The notes under the pieces are model-generated. The model saw only the letters and a program-made list of their open reading frames with translations. It was not told the DNA's origin and did not search any database. A stretch of 64,000 nt of DNA from Streptomyces qinglanensis. GTDB lineage: Bacteria; Actinomycetota; Actinomycetes; Streptomycetales; Streptomycetaceae. This document shows positions 24,900 to 32,129 of this stretch, in pieces. The DNA lies in the NCBI RefSeq assembly GCF_900111245.1, contig NZ_FOGO01000008.1:248001-312000 (forward strand), given 5' to 3'. Both the position numbers and the translations under genes were made by a program. Every line of letters starts with the position of its first letter. Position 1 is the stretch's first letter.

Positions 24900-25769
24900 C
24901 TAGGCCGACGTCATGACCTGGCGCTGCCGGCCCAGGCCCGCGATCTCCAGTTCGACGACGTCGCCGTCGCGCAGGTAGGGCTTGGGCTCCGGCGTCCCCA
25001 TCGCGACGCCCGCCGGGGTACCGGTGGAGACGATGTCGCCGGGGTGCAGCGTCATGAAGTGGCTGAGGTGGCGCAGCACTTCGGCGACGGGGAAGATCTG
25101 GTCGGCGGTGCTGCCGTCCTGGCGCAGCGTGCCGTTCACCCACAGGCGCATCGCCAGCGCCTGCGGGTCGGGTACCTCGTCGGCTGTGACCAGCCAGGGG
25201 CCCAGCGGGTTGAAGGTCTCGCAGTTCTTGCCCTTGTCCCACTGCCCGCCGCGTTCGAGTTGGAAGGCGCGTTCGGACACGTCGTTGCCGACCGCGTACC
25301 CGGCGACGCAGGCCAGCGCCTCCTGGTCGGTTTCCAGATAGCGGGCGGTGCGGCCGACGACGACGACCAGTTCGACCTCCCAGTCGGTCTTCCGGCTGCC
25401 GCGCGGGATCAGCACCGGGTCGTGCGGGCCGACGACCGTGTCGGGCGCCTTCATGAAGACGATGGGCTCTTCCGGCACCGGGGCGCCGGTCTCCCGCGCG
25501 TGGTCGTGGAAGTTCAGCCCGATGCACACGATCTTGCCGATGCGGGCCAGCGGCGGCCCGATGCGCGGCCCCTCGGGCGCGGTGTCCGCCACCGCTCCGG
25601 GCAGCTTCCCGGCGGCGGCCGCCGCGCGCACCCGGTCGAGCGCGGCGGGGTCCGCGAGCAGTTCGGGGTCGATGTCGGGGACGACCCCCGACAGGTCGCG
25701 CAGGGTTCCGTCCTCGTCCAGCAGCGCGGGGCGCTCGGCTCCCGCAGGTCCGACGCGGAGCAGTTTCAC
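24900..25769 (-). CDS. Fumarylacetoacetate hydrolase family protein
   Basis: 289 residues. The N-terminal ~60 residues form the small beta domain; the C-terminal FAH fold begins with IVCIGLNFHDHARETG (conserved His pair) and PIVFMKAPDTVVG. The metal ligands are visible as Glu-x-Glu in DWEVELVVVVGR and Asp in GNDVSERAFQ. Enzymes of this type hydrolyse or decarboxylate 2,4-dioxo acids (fumarylpyruvate, acylpyruvates, ureidoglycolate-like compounds). The ATG at 25769 has GGGAGGGAGAG upstream. Its neighbours give no pathway; hppD is 35 kb away, so a role in tyrosine degradation is only a possibility. Confidence 0.92.
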   Translation of the reverse strand: MKLLRVGPAGAERPALLDEDGTLRDLSGVVPDIDPELLADPAALDRVRAAAAAGKLPGAVADTAPEGPRIGPPLARIGKIVCIGLNFHDHARETGAPVPEEPIVFMKAPDTVVGPHDPVLIPRGSRKTDWEVELVVVVGRTARYLETDQEALACVAGYAVGNDVSERAFQLERGGQWDKGKNCETFNPLGPWLVTADEVPDPQALAMRLWVNGTLRQDGSTADQIFPVAEVLRHLSHFMTLHPGDIVSTGTPAGVAMGTPEPKPYLRDGDVVELEIAGLGRQRQVMTSA

Positions 25770-25975
25770 GTCGCTCTCCCTCCCAGGCGAATCAGCAGAT
25801 CGTCCAGGAGGGCGTTCAGAACCACAAGAGAGAGTTCACGTACTGGACCGTAGCATCCGTAATGCGGAAGTAACCTGGCGTTTCGTGGCACCGAATCCGG
25901 TATTTCGGCATGCTGGTGTCCCGGCAGCCCGCGTTCCGCGCCGCACGGACGACGCGCCCCGGAGAGGGCGCGGAC

Positions 25976-27382
25976 CTACGCCCCCGCCAGCCGGGCCACG
26001 GTGTGGATGGCCAGCCCGGCCAGCGAGCCGACCACCGTGCCGTTGATCCGGATGAACTGCAGGTCCCGGCCGATGTGGGCCTCGATCTTCCGTGAGGTGT
26101 GCTCGGCGTCCCAGCTCGCGACCGTCTCCGAGATCAGCGAGGTGATCTCGTCCCGGTAGGTGGTCACCAGATGCGCGGCGGCACCCTCGATCCAGCCGTC
26201 CACCTTGGAGCGCAGCCGGTCGTCGGCCGCCAGCCGGCCGCCCAGCGACAGCAGTGCCGCCCGGGCCCGGACGCGCAGTTCGCTGCGCTCGTCCTCGGCG
26301 GCGGCCACCAGCATCGCCCGCACCGCACCCCACACCGAGGCGATCAGGTCCTGCACCTCGGCACGGGCCAGCGTCTCGTTCTTCAGCCGTTCCACCCGGG
26401 CGCGGGTGTCCGGGTCGGTCTGCAGATCGGTGGCGAAGTCCCGCAGGAAGCGGTCGACAGCGCCCCGCGCGGGATGGTCGGGCATGTCCCGCATCTCCGT
26501 GACGAAGCGCAGCAGTTCGCGGTAGACCCGCTCGCCCACCCGCCGGTCCACGAACTTCGGCGTCCAGCCGGGCGCGCCTCCCGCGACCGCGCCCATCACG
26601 GAGTCGCCGTGCTCCTGCAGCCACTCGGCCGCCCGGGTGCACACCAGGTCGACGACGCGGCGGTGGCCGCCGTCCGCGACGATCCGCTCCAGCATCGCGC
26701 CGAGCCCCGGCGCCACCTCCTTGGCGGTGGCGCGGCGGGTGATCGCCTCGCTGACGACGGCCTGCACGTCCGCGTCCCGCAGCACGGTGAGCGCCCCGCG
26801 CAGGGCGGTGGCCAGCTCGGCCGTCACCCGGTCGGCGTGCTCGGGGCGGGCCAGCCAGGCGCCGAACCGGCCGCTGATCCCGACCGCGTGCAGCCGCTCG
26901 CGCACGACGTCGGCGGAGAGGAAGTTCTCCCCCACGAAGTCGCCCAGGCTGCGGCCGAGTTGGTCCTTCTTGGTCGGAATGATCGCGGTGTGCGGGATGG
27001 GCAGCCCCATCGGATGCCGGAAGAGCGCCGTGACCGCGAACCAGTCGGCGAGCGCGCCCACCATCCCGGCCTCGGCGGCCGCCGCGACATAGCCGCTCCA
27101 GGGGCCGGCTCCGGCGTGCTCCGCCCAGGTGGCCGCGGCGAAGACCGCGGCCATCAGCAGCAGCGCCCCGGTGGCGATGGTCTTCATCCGCCGCACCCCG
27201 CGGCGGCGCTCCTCGTCGGCCGGAGTGAGTCCCGCGGCCCCGCCCGGCCCCCGCGGGCCCGGCGCGCCCGCGGCACCCCGGGCGCCAGGAGCGTGCGGAG
27301 CGCCACCCGAGTGGCCCAGCGCCGCGTCCCCGGTTCCCGAGGCGCCGCGCGCGGCGGGCCGGCCGCGTGTGATCGCTCTCAC
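25976..27382 (-). CDS. DUF445 family membrane protein
   Basis: 468 residues. After a ~60-residue Ala/Pro/Gly-rich N-terminus come the DUF445 landmarks: a helix (TGALLLMAAVFAAATW), GALADWFAVTALFRHP, HTAIIPTKKDQLGRSLGDFVGENFL, and a long alpha-helical middle. The last conserved block, RDLQFIRINGTVVGSLAGLAIH, is another membrane segment. The start is GTG at 27382 with GGAGG five bases upstream, clearly better than the ATG at 27430. DUF445 has no settled biochemical role; it is a structural or envelope protein by inference. Confidence 0.9.
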   Translation of the reverse strand: MRAITRGRPAARGASGTGDAALGHSGGAPHAPGARGAAGAPGPRGPGGAAGLTPADEERRRGVRRMKTIATGALLLMAAVFAAATWAEHAGAGPWSGYVAAAAEAGMVGALADWFAVTALFRHPMGLPIPHTAIIPTKKDQLGRSLGDFVGENFLSADVVRERLHAVGISGRFGAWLARPEHADRVTAELATALRGALTVLRDADVQAVVSEAITRRATAKEVAPGLGAMLERIVADGGHRRVVDLVCTRAAEWLQEHGDSVMGAVAGGAPGWTPKFVDRRVGERVYRELLRFVTEMRDMPDHPARGAVDRFLRDFATDLQTDPDTRARVERLKNETLARAEVQDLIASVWGAVRAMLVAAAEDERSELRVRARAALLSLGGRLAADDRLRSKVDGWIEGAAAHLVTTYRDEITSLISETVASWDAEHTSRKIEAHIGRDLQFIRINGTVVGSLAGLAIHTVARLAGA

Positions 27383-27771
27383 GTGGGCCTCCTCATGTTC
27401 GGGCTGCTCGCCCTCGGTCGCCCGCTCCATCCGCTCCGCCCTCCCCCTGGATCGTCCCTGGCCACGCCCCGCATACCGGCGGAACACCGGGGAACCCTCG
27501 GTACCGTCCGCGCACCGGATCACCGCCCGGTGCGGGGAGGGACATTCTCCCTCTCCCGGCCGCGCGTGGAACGAAGCGAGGCTCTCCCGCGTCTGTGTGG
27601 GCGGCAGTGCAGAACATCAGGAACCAGCAAGTGGTGCCGGGGGGAGCCGGCCGTCGAGGGCCCGTCCGGCGTACGGCCCCCGGCAGGGCGCCGCACCCCG
27701 ATCGTGGGATCATGGCACCGCAGACCGACCGGAGCCGCGAGCTCCGTGCAGCCCGAGGAGAACGAGCGCGC
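27383..27771. other. 389-bp divergent intergenic region
   Basis: Lies between the DUF445 gene (minus) and the SGNH hydrolase gene (plus). It must hold both promoters. I see no convincing -10/-35 pair, repeat or RNA, only GC-rich sequence with a slightly AT-richer stretch near 27595-27640. Confidence 0.5.
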
Positions 27772-29082
27772 GTGACCAGGAACATGGGCTATGCCCTGCT
27801 CGCCGGACTGGCGGCGCTCGTGGTCCTCGTGTCGACCGCGATATTCATCGGCGCCGGCAACCGGGACAACGGACGGGGCCAGGACTCGCCGCGGGCACGC
27901 AACTCGGCCGCACCCGCCTCCTCCGGGAACTGGGTCGGCACCTGGTCGGCGGCGCCCGCCGCGGCCGAACCGCGCAGCCGGGACGGCTTCGCCCACATGT
28001 CGATCCGCAACGTCGTGCACACCTCGGTCGGCGGCACGGGCGCCCGGGTCCGGCTCTCCAACCTGTTCGGCAACCGGCCGCTGACCATCACGCACGCGAG
28101 CGTCGCGCTGGCCGCGGCCCCCAGCAACCCCACGGCCGCGGCGGGCAGCATGCGCCGGCTCCGGTTCGGCAACAAGACCTCGGTCACCATCCCGGCGGGC
28201 GGCGAGGTGACCAGCGACGCGGTGCGGCTGAACGTGCCGCACGCGGCGGACCTGCTGGTCACCACCTACTCCCCCACCCCCTCCGGGCCGGTCACCTACC
28301 ACCCCTACGCACGGCAGACCAGCTATGTGGCCACGGGCGACCGGGCCGAGGACACCTCGGGCACGGCCTTCAACCAGCAGAGCCCGTACTGGCGTTATCT
28401 CACCGGGGTGGACGTGTGGAGCTCCGAGACGCAGGGCGCCGTCGCGGTGCTGGGCGACTCGATCACCGACGGCATCACCTCCAGCCCCGGCGCCAACCGG
28501 CGCTGGACCGACTTCCTGGCCGAGCGGCTGCGCACGGAGCGCGACGCGCCCCGGCTGAGCGTCCTGAACGCGGGCATCAGCGGGAACCGGGTACTGGTCG
28601 ACGGCAGCAAGTACTCGCCCAACAACGGGCCGAGCGGGCTGACGCGGATGAGCCGCGACGTGCTCTCCCGTACCGGGCTGAAGGTCGTCGTCGTCGAGAT
28701 GGGGCTCAACGACATCATCAAGCCGCCGCGACAGCGCGATCCGCAGCGGATCGTGAACGGTCTGCGGGACCTGGTGCGCCAGGCGCACACCCGCGGGCTG
28801 CGGGTCGTCGGCGCCACGCTCACCCCCTTCGGCGGGCACCGCGGCTACAACCCGCGCATGGAGGCCGTACGGCAGGGCGTCAACGCCGAGATCCGGAAGG
28901 GGAAGGTGTTCGACGCCGTGGTCGACTTCGACGCGGCCCTGCGCGACCCGGCCCACCCCGAACGGCTGCGCGCGGCGTACGACTCGGGCGACCATCTGCA
29001 CCCGAGCGACAACGGGTACCAGGCCATGGCCCAGGCGATGGACCTGCAGGGTCTGAAGGGGTCGCGGCCCGCGAAGCTGTGA
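27772..29082 (+). CDS. SGNH/GDSL-type esterase or lipase, membrane-anchored
   Basis: 436 residues. An N-terminal helix (GYALLAGLAALVVLVSTAIF) acts as signal or anchor, so the enzyme is outside the cell. A beta-rich domain (WVGTWSAAPAAAEP to TSYVATGD, about residues 50-190) precedes the SGNH hydrolase domain. Block I is LGDSITDG (Ser230), block III is MGLNDI and block V is DHLHPSD (Asp407, His410). The start is uncertain: GTG at 27772 with GAGGAG eleven bases upstream is chosen; ATG at 27712 or 27784 are alternatives. Such proteins act on ester-linked lipids or polysaccharide acyl groups. Confidence 0.9.
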   Translation: MTRNMGYALLAGLAALVVLVSTAIFIGAGNRDNGRGQDSPRARNSAAPASSGNWVGTWSAAPAAAEPRSRDGFAHMSIRNVVHTSVGGTGARVRLSNLFGNRPLTITHASVALAAAPSNPTAAAGSMRRLRFGNKTSVTIPAGGEVTSDAVRLNVPHAADLLVTTYSPTPSGPVTYHPYARQTSYVATGDRAEDTSGTAFNQQSPYWRYLTGVDVWSSETQGAVAVLGDSITDGITSSPGANRRWTDFLAERLRTERDAPRLSVLNAGISGNRVLVDGSKYSPNNGPSGLTRMSRDVLSRTGLKVVVVEMGLNDIIKPPRQRDPQRIVNGLRDLVRQAHTRGLRVVGATLTPFGGHRGYNPRMEAVRQGVNAEIRKGKVFDAVVDFDAALRDPAHPERLRAAYDSGDHLHPSDNGYQAMAQAMDLQGLKGSRPAKL

Positions 29083-29085
29083 GGG

Positions 29086-29107
29086 CCGGCGGGCGGCGGC
29101 CCGCCGG
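29086..29107. terminator. Bidirectional hairpin
   Basis: 9-bp perfect stem (29086-29094 with 29099-29107) and a 4-nt loop in the 37-bp gap between the convergent SGNH and ABC ATPase genes. Confidence 0.75.
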
Positions 29108-29119
29108 GAGAGAGCCGGG

Positions 29120-30166
29120 TCAGCCCCCGTACATCCGCGCGATCACGTCCTCGATGGCCGGTTCGCGGAGGGAGAGGTCCACCAGCGGGTACTCCGCCGC
29201 GAGCCGGGAGACCAGCGGCGCGGCACTGGCGGCGGCGGGAAAGGCCAGCCACTGGCGCGGGCCCTCGGTGCGCACGGTGCGGGCTCCCTCCAGGCCCGCT
29301 ATCGGCGGCATCTCGTACTCCAGGTCGACGACCAGGGTGCGCTCGCCGCGGCCGGCCTCCTGGAGGCCGCCGAGCGAGCCGTCGTACAGCAGGCGGCCCT
29401 GGTCGATGACCACCACCCGCTCGCACAGGTGCTCGATGTCGCTCAGGTCGTGCGTGGTCAGCAGCACGGTGGTGCCCAGCTCCGCGTTGAGCGTGGTCAG
29501 GAACCGGCGCACCCGGGCCTTGCTGACGACGTCCAGGCCGATGGTGGGCTCGTCCAGGTAGAGCACATCGGGGTCGTGCAGCAGCGCGGCGGTGATGTCG
29601 CCGCGCATCCGCTGGCCCAGCGAGAGCTGCCGGACCGGCACGTCCAGCAGGTCGCCCAGTTCCAGGAGTTCCACACAGCGCGCCAGGTTCTCCTCGAAGC
29701 GGGCGCGCGGGATCCGGTACATCCGGCGGACCAGCGCGTAGGAGTCGCGCAGCGGCAGGTCCCACCACAGGGTGGTGCGCTGTCCGAAGACGACGCCGAT
29801 GCGCCGCACCAGCCGGGTGCGCTCCTGCCACGGGTCCACCCCGGCGACCCGCAGCCTGCCGGTGGAAGGGGTGAGGATGCCGGTGAGCATCTTGATGGTG
29901 GTCGACTTCCCGGCGCCGTTGGGCCCGATGAAGCCGACCATCTCCCCGCGGCGGAGCGCGAAGGAGATGCCGTCCACGGCCCGTACCGAGGTGGCCGTGC
30001 GGCGCAGCAGGCCACTGCGGCGGCGCACCGTGAACGTCTTGGTCAGCTCCCGTACGTCGATGAACCCGGCGTCCGCGTCAGCCGCGGCTCCCGCCGTGTC
30101 CACGCCACACGCGCCGTCCGGGCCGCTCGCGTCCTCCTCGTCACCCACGGCTCTCGCATCGCTCAC
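29120..30166 (-). CDS. ABC-2 type exporter, ATP-binding subunit
   Basis: 348 residues, DrrA/YhaQ-like. Walker A is GPNGAGKSTT, the signature is LSLGQRMRGD, Walker B is YLDEPTIGLD and the switch His is in LTTHDLSD. The C-terminal ~80 residues form the regulatory extension usual in the ABC-2 export class. The extra segment RRRSGLLRRTATSVRAVDGI before Walker A is typical of the DUF990-linked subgroup. The start is GTG at 30166; a second GTG lies six codons on. Last gene of a three-gene minus-strand unit with two permeases upstream. The exported substrate is unknown; nothing nearby suggests an antibiotic. Confidence 0.93.
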   Translation of the reverse strand: MSDARAVGDEEDASGPDGACGVDTAGAAADADAGFIDVRELTKTFTVRRRSGLLRRTATSVRAVDGISFALRRGEMVGFIGPNGAGKSTTIKMLTGILTPSTGRLRVAGVDPWQERTRLVRRIGVVFGQRTTLWWDLPLRDSYALVRRMYRIPRARFEENLARCVELLELGDLLDVPVRQLSLGQRMRGDITAALLHDPDVLYLDEPTIGLDVVSKARVRRFLTTLNAELGTTVLLTTHDLSDIEHLCERVVVIDQGRLLYDGSLGGLQEAGRGERTLVVDLEYEMPPIAGLEGARTVRTEGPRQWLAFPAAASAAPLVSRLAAEYPLVDLSLREPAIEDVIARMYGG

Positions 30167-30225
30167 TGCTCTCGCGTCCCTCCTGATCGTCGATGCTCCG
30201 GGGCTCCGGGGGTTCCGGGGCCCGG

Positions 30226-31101
30226 TCAGCTTCCCGTGCTGCGGTAGGAACGCAGCCCCGCCCGCCACGCCGCACCCGCCACGGCGCAGCACAGGAGCGC
30301 GACGGCGGGTGCCGCCAGGTCGAGCCCGTCCGGCAGGCCCAGGGGGTCGTCCCGGCCCAGCACCCGCAGCGCCGGCAGCCAGTTGACGAAGGCCAGCGGC
30401 ACCACGAACGTCACGCCGCGCACCAGTTCCCGGCCGAAGACGGTGGGCGGGTACTGGAGCAGCGTCGTACCGCCGTAGGTGAAGGCGTTCTGCACCTCGG
30501 AGGCGTCCTGCGCCCAGAACTGGAAGGCGCCGCCGACGACGAACACGCAGCCGAAGATGACGGTGCCGCACAGCACCATGGAGGCCAGCAGCGCGACCCT
30601 GCCCGCGGTCCACTCCAGCTCCAGCCGGGAGACCGCCCAGCCCAGCACCAGGGAGCCCTGGACGATCCGGCCCAGCCGGCGCAGCGCGAACCGGTCGGCG
30701 GCGAGCTGGCTGAGGACGGGCACCGGCCGGGTCAGCAGCACGTCCATGGTGCCGTCGCGCACCCGGCGGCCGACCCGCTCCGCCGAACCCAGCAGCAGGT
30801 CCGACAGGCCGAAGGCGACGGCGGAGGTGCCGTAGAGGAAGGCGACCTCGGGCAGCGTGAAGCCGCCCAGCGCGTCCACCTGGCCGAACATGATCATGAT
30901 GGCGGCGAAGTCGAGAGCGGTCGTCGCGAAGTTGGCCGCCAGCATGATCGCGAACGAGGTGCGGTACGCCATCGTCGAGCGCACCCACATCGCGGCGATG
31001 AAGCAGTAGGCCCGCACCGCCCAGATCGCGCGGCCCAGCACGGCACCGAACGCCCCGCCGTCGGGCCCGGCGACGAGCGGCCGCCGGTCGGCCTCAGCCA
31101 C
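30226..31101 (-). CDS. ABC-2 type exporter permease (second)
   Basis: 291-residue integral membrane protein with about six helices (for example FAIMLAANFATTALDFAAIMIMFG and ALLASMVLCGTVIFGCVFVVGG). It is of the ABC-2 permease type paired with DUF990 proteins. The GTG start at 31101 lies 8 bp inside the end of the preceding permease gene, so expression depends on translational coupling. Works with the permease at 31094 and the ATPase at 29120 as a heterodimeric exporter. Confidence 0.88.
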   Translation of the reverse strand: MAEADRRPLVAGPDGGAFGAVLGRAIWAVRAYCFIAAMWVRSTMAYRTSFAIMLAANFATTALDFAAIMIMFGQVDALGGFTLPEVAFLYGTSAVAFGLSDLLLGSAERVGRRVRDGTMDVLLTRPVPVLSQLAADRFALRRLGRIVQGSLVLGWAVSRLELEWTAGRVALLASMVLCGTVIFGCVFVVGGAFQFWAQDASEVQNAFTYGGTTLLQYPPTVFGRELVRGVTFVVPLAFVNWLPALRVLGRDDPLGLPDGLDLAAPAVALLCCAVAGAAWRAGLRSYRSTGS

Positions 31102-31900
31102 CCTGGACCACCACCTTGCGGGTCGCGACAGCCTGCAGGAGGCGTCCCGCGGCCAGCAGCACCACCGCCCACCCGGCCTGGAAGGCGAGCCCGGCCGCCG
31201 CGCCGCCGGGGTGGGTGCCCAGCAGTACGTCGGCGGGCACCTGGAGCATCGCCGACCACGGCAGCAGCCGCGCCGTGTCACCGAATCCGCCCGGGAAGAC
31301 GGACAGCGGCAGCAGCATCCCGGAGAAGAAGACGCTCAGCAGCCCGGACAGCGCGCCGAGCCCGGTCGCGTCCAGCAGCCAGAACCCGCACAGCGCGAAC
31401 AGGTAGCGGACCGCGAAGCTGACCACGATCGCCAGCAGCACGGCGGCCAGGAAGCACAGCCACGTCCCCGGAGAGGCGGGCAGCGCCAGATCGAAGACGA
31501 GGGAGCCGAGCGCCAGCGGCAGCACGCCGCGGCCGAGCAGTTGGAAGAGGGCCCGCCCCAGGTCGGCGGCGAGCCACCAGGTCTGCAGGTCGACCGGCCG
31601 GTAGAGGTCGATGGCGACGTCCCCGTTCCTGATCCGCTCCTGGAACTCGTCCTGGAAACCGCCGCCCATCAGCGCGGCGGCGGCCAGCAGCGCCTGCCCG
31701 GTCCAGACGAAGGTCAGCGCCTGGCTCTGGTCGTATCCGCCGAGGTGGGGGCGCTCGTGCCACAGGGCCAGGAACGTATAGGCGAGAATGAAGCCGAAGA
31801 CGGTGTTGGTGAAGACTCCGGCCGCCGTGGCGACGCGGTAGGTGGCATAGCGACGGAAGCCGCTCAGGGCCACGGCGAAATGGAGACGGAGCAGATGCAT
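31094..31900 (-). CDS. ABC-2 type exporter permease (first; DUF990-like)
   Basis: 268 residues with about six membrane segments, including AGVFTNTVFGFILAYTFLALW and a long hydrophobic stretch from TWLCFLAAVLLAIVVSFAVRYLF. The motif RNGDVAIDLYRPVDLQTWWLA is a landmark of the family. The ATG at 31900 has GGAGGGG nine bases upstream; an ATG ten codons earlier has none. First gene of the exporter operon. The promoter must lie in the 229 bp shared with the divergent PBP gene. Confidence 0.88.
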   Translation of the reverse strand: MHLLRLHFAVALSGFRRYATYRVATAAGVFTNTVFGFILAYTFLALWHERPHLGGYDQSQALTFVWTGQALLAAAALMGGGFQDEFQERIRNGDVAIDLYRPVDLQTWWLAADLGRALFQLLGRGVLPLALGSLVFDLALPASPGTWLCFLAAVLLAIVVSFAVRYLFALCGFWLLDATGLGALSGLLSVFFSGMLLPLSVFPGGFGDTARLLPWSAMLQVPADVLLGTHPGGAAAGLAFQAGWAVVLLAAGRLLQAVATRKVVVQGG

Positions 31901-32129
31901 CCTTTCTGGCCCCTCCACCGTCTCTTCCATAGCACTGCCGTGCGAAACACCGCGCGTGACCGCGCGTGGACGAAGCCGTCGAGCCTAGTCCACGGGCTGG
32001 GTGGACGACCATCGAATATCCACCGGGCCGGGCTACGGCCCCGCGGCCGTTCTCCGGTACGGCGGGTGCGAAAGTGTTCTACGGGGCGTACGAGCATCGC
32101 CCGCCATTGGACGAGGAGTCCCTGCAGAC

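Noticed and set aside
17410..25853. Two giant plus-strand open frames of about 1420 codons each
   Set aside because: Composition is the Arg/Pro/Gly/Ala mix of out-of-frame high-GC DNA, and they overlap well-supported genes on both strands.
29120..31900. Antibiotic resistance exporter (DrrAB-like)
   Set aside because: The ATPase is of the same class, but the paired permeases are the DUF990 type and no biosynthetic genes adjoin, so the substrate is left open.
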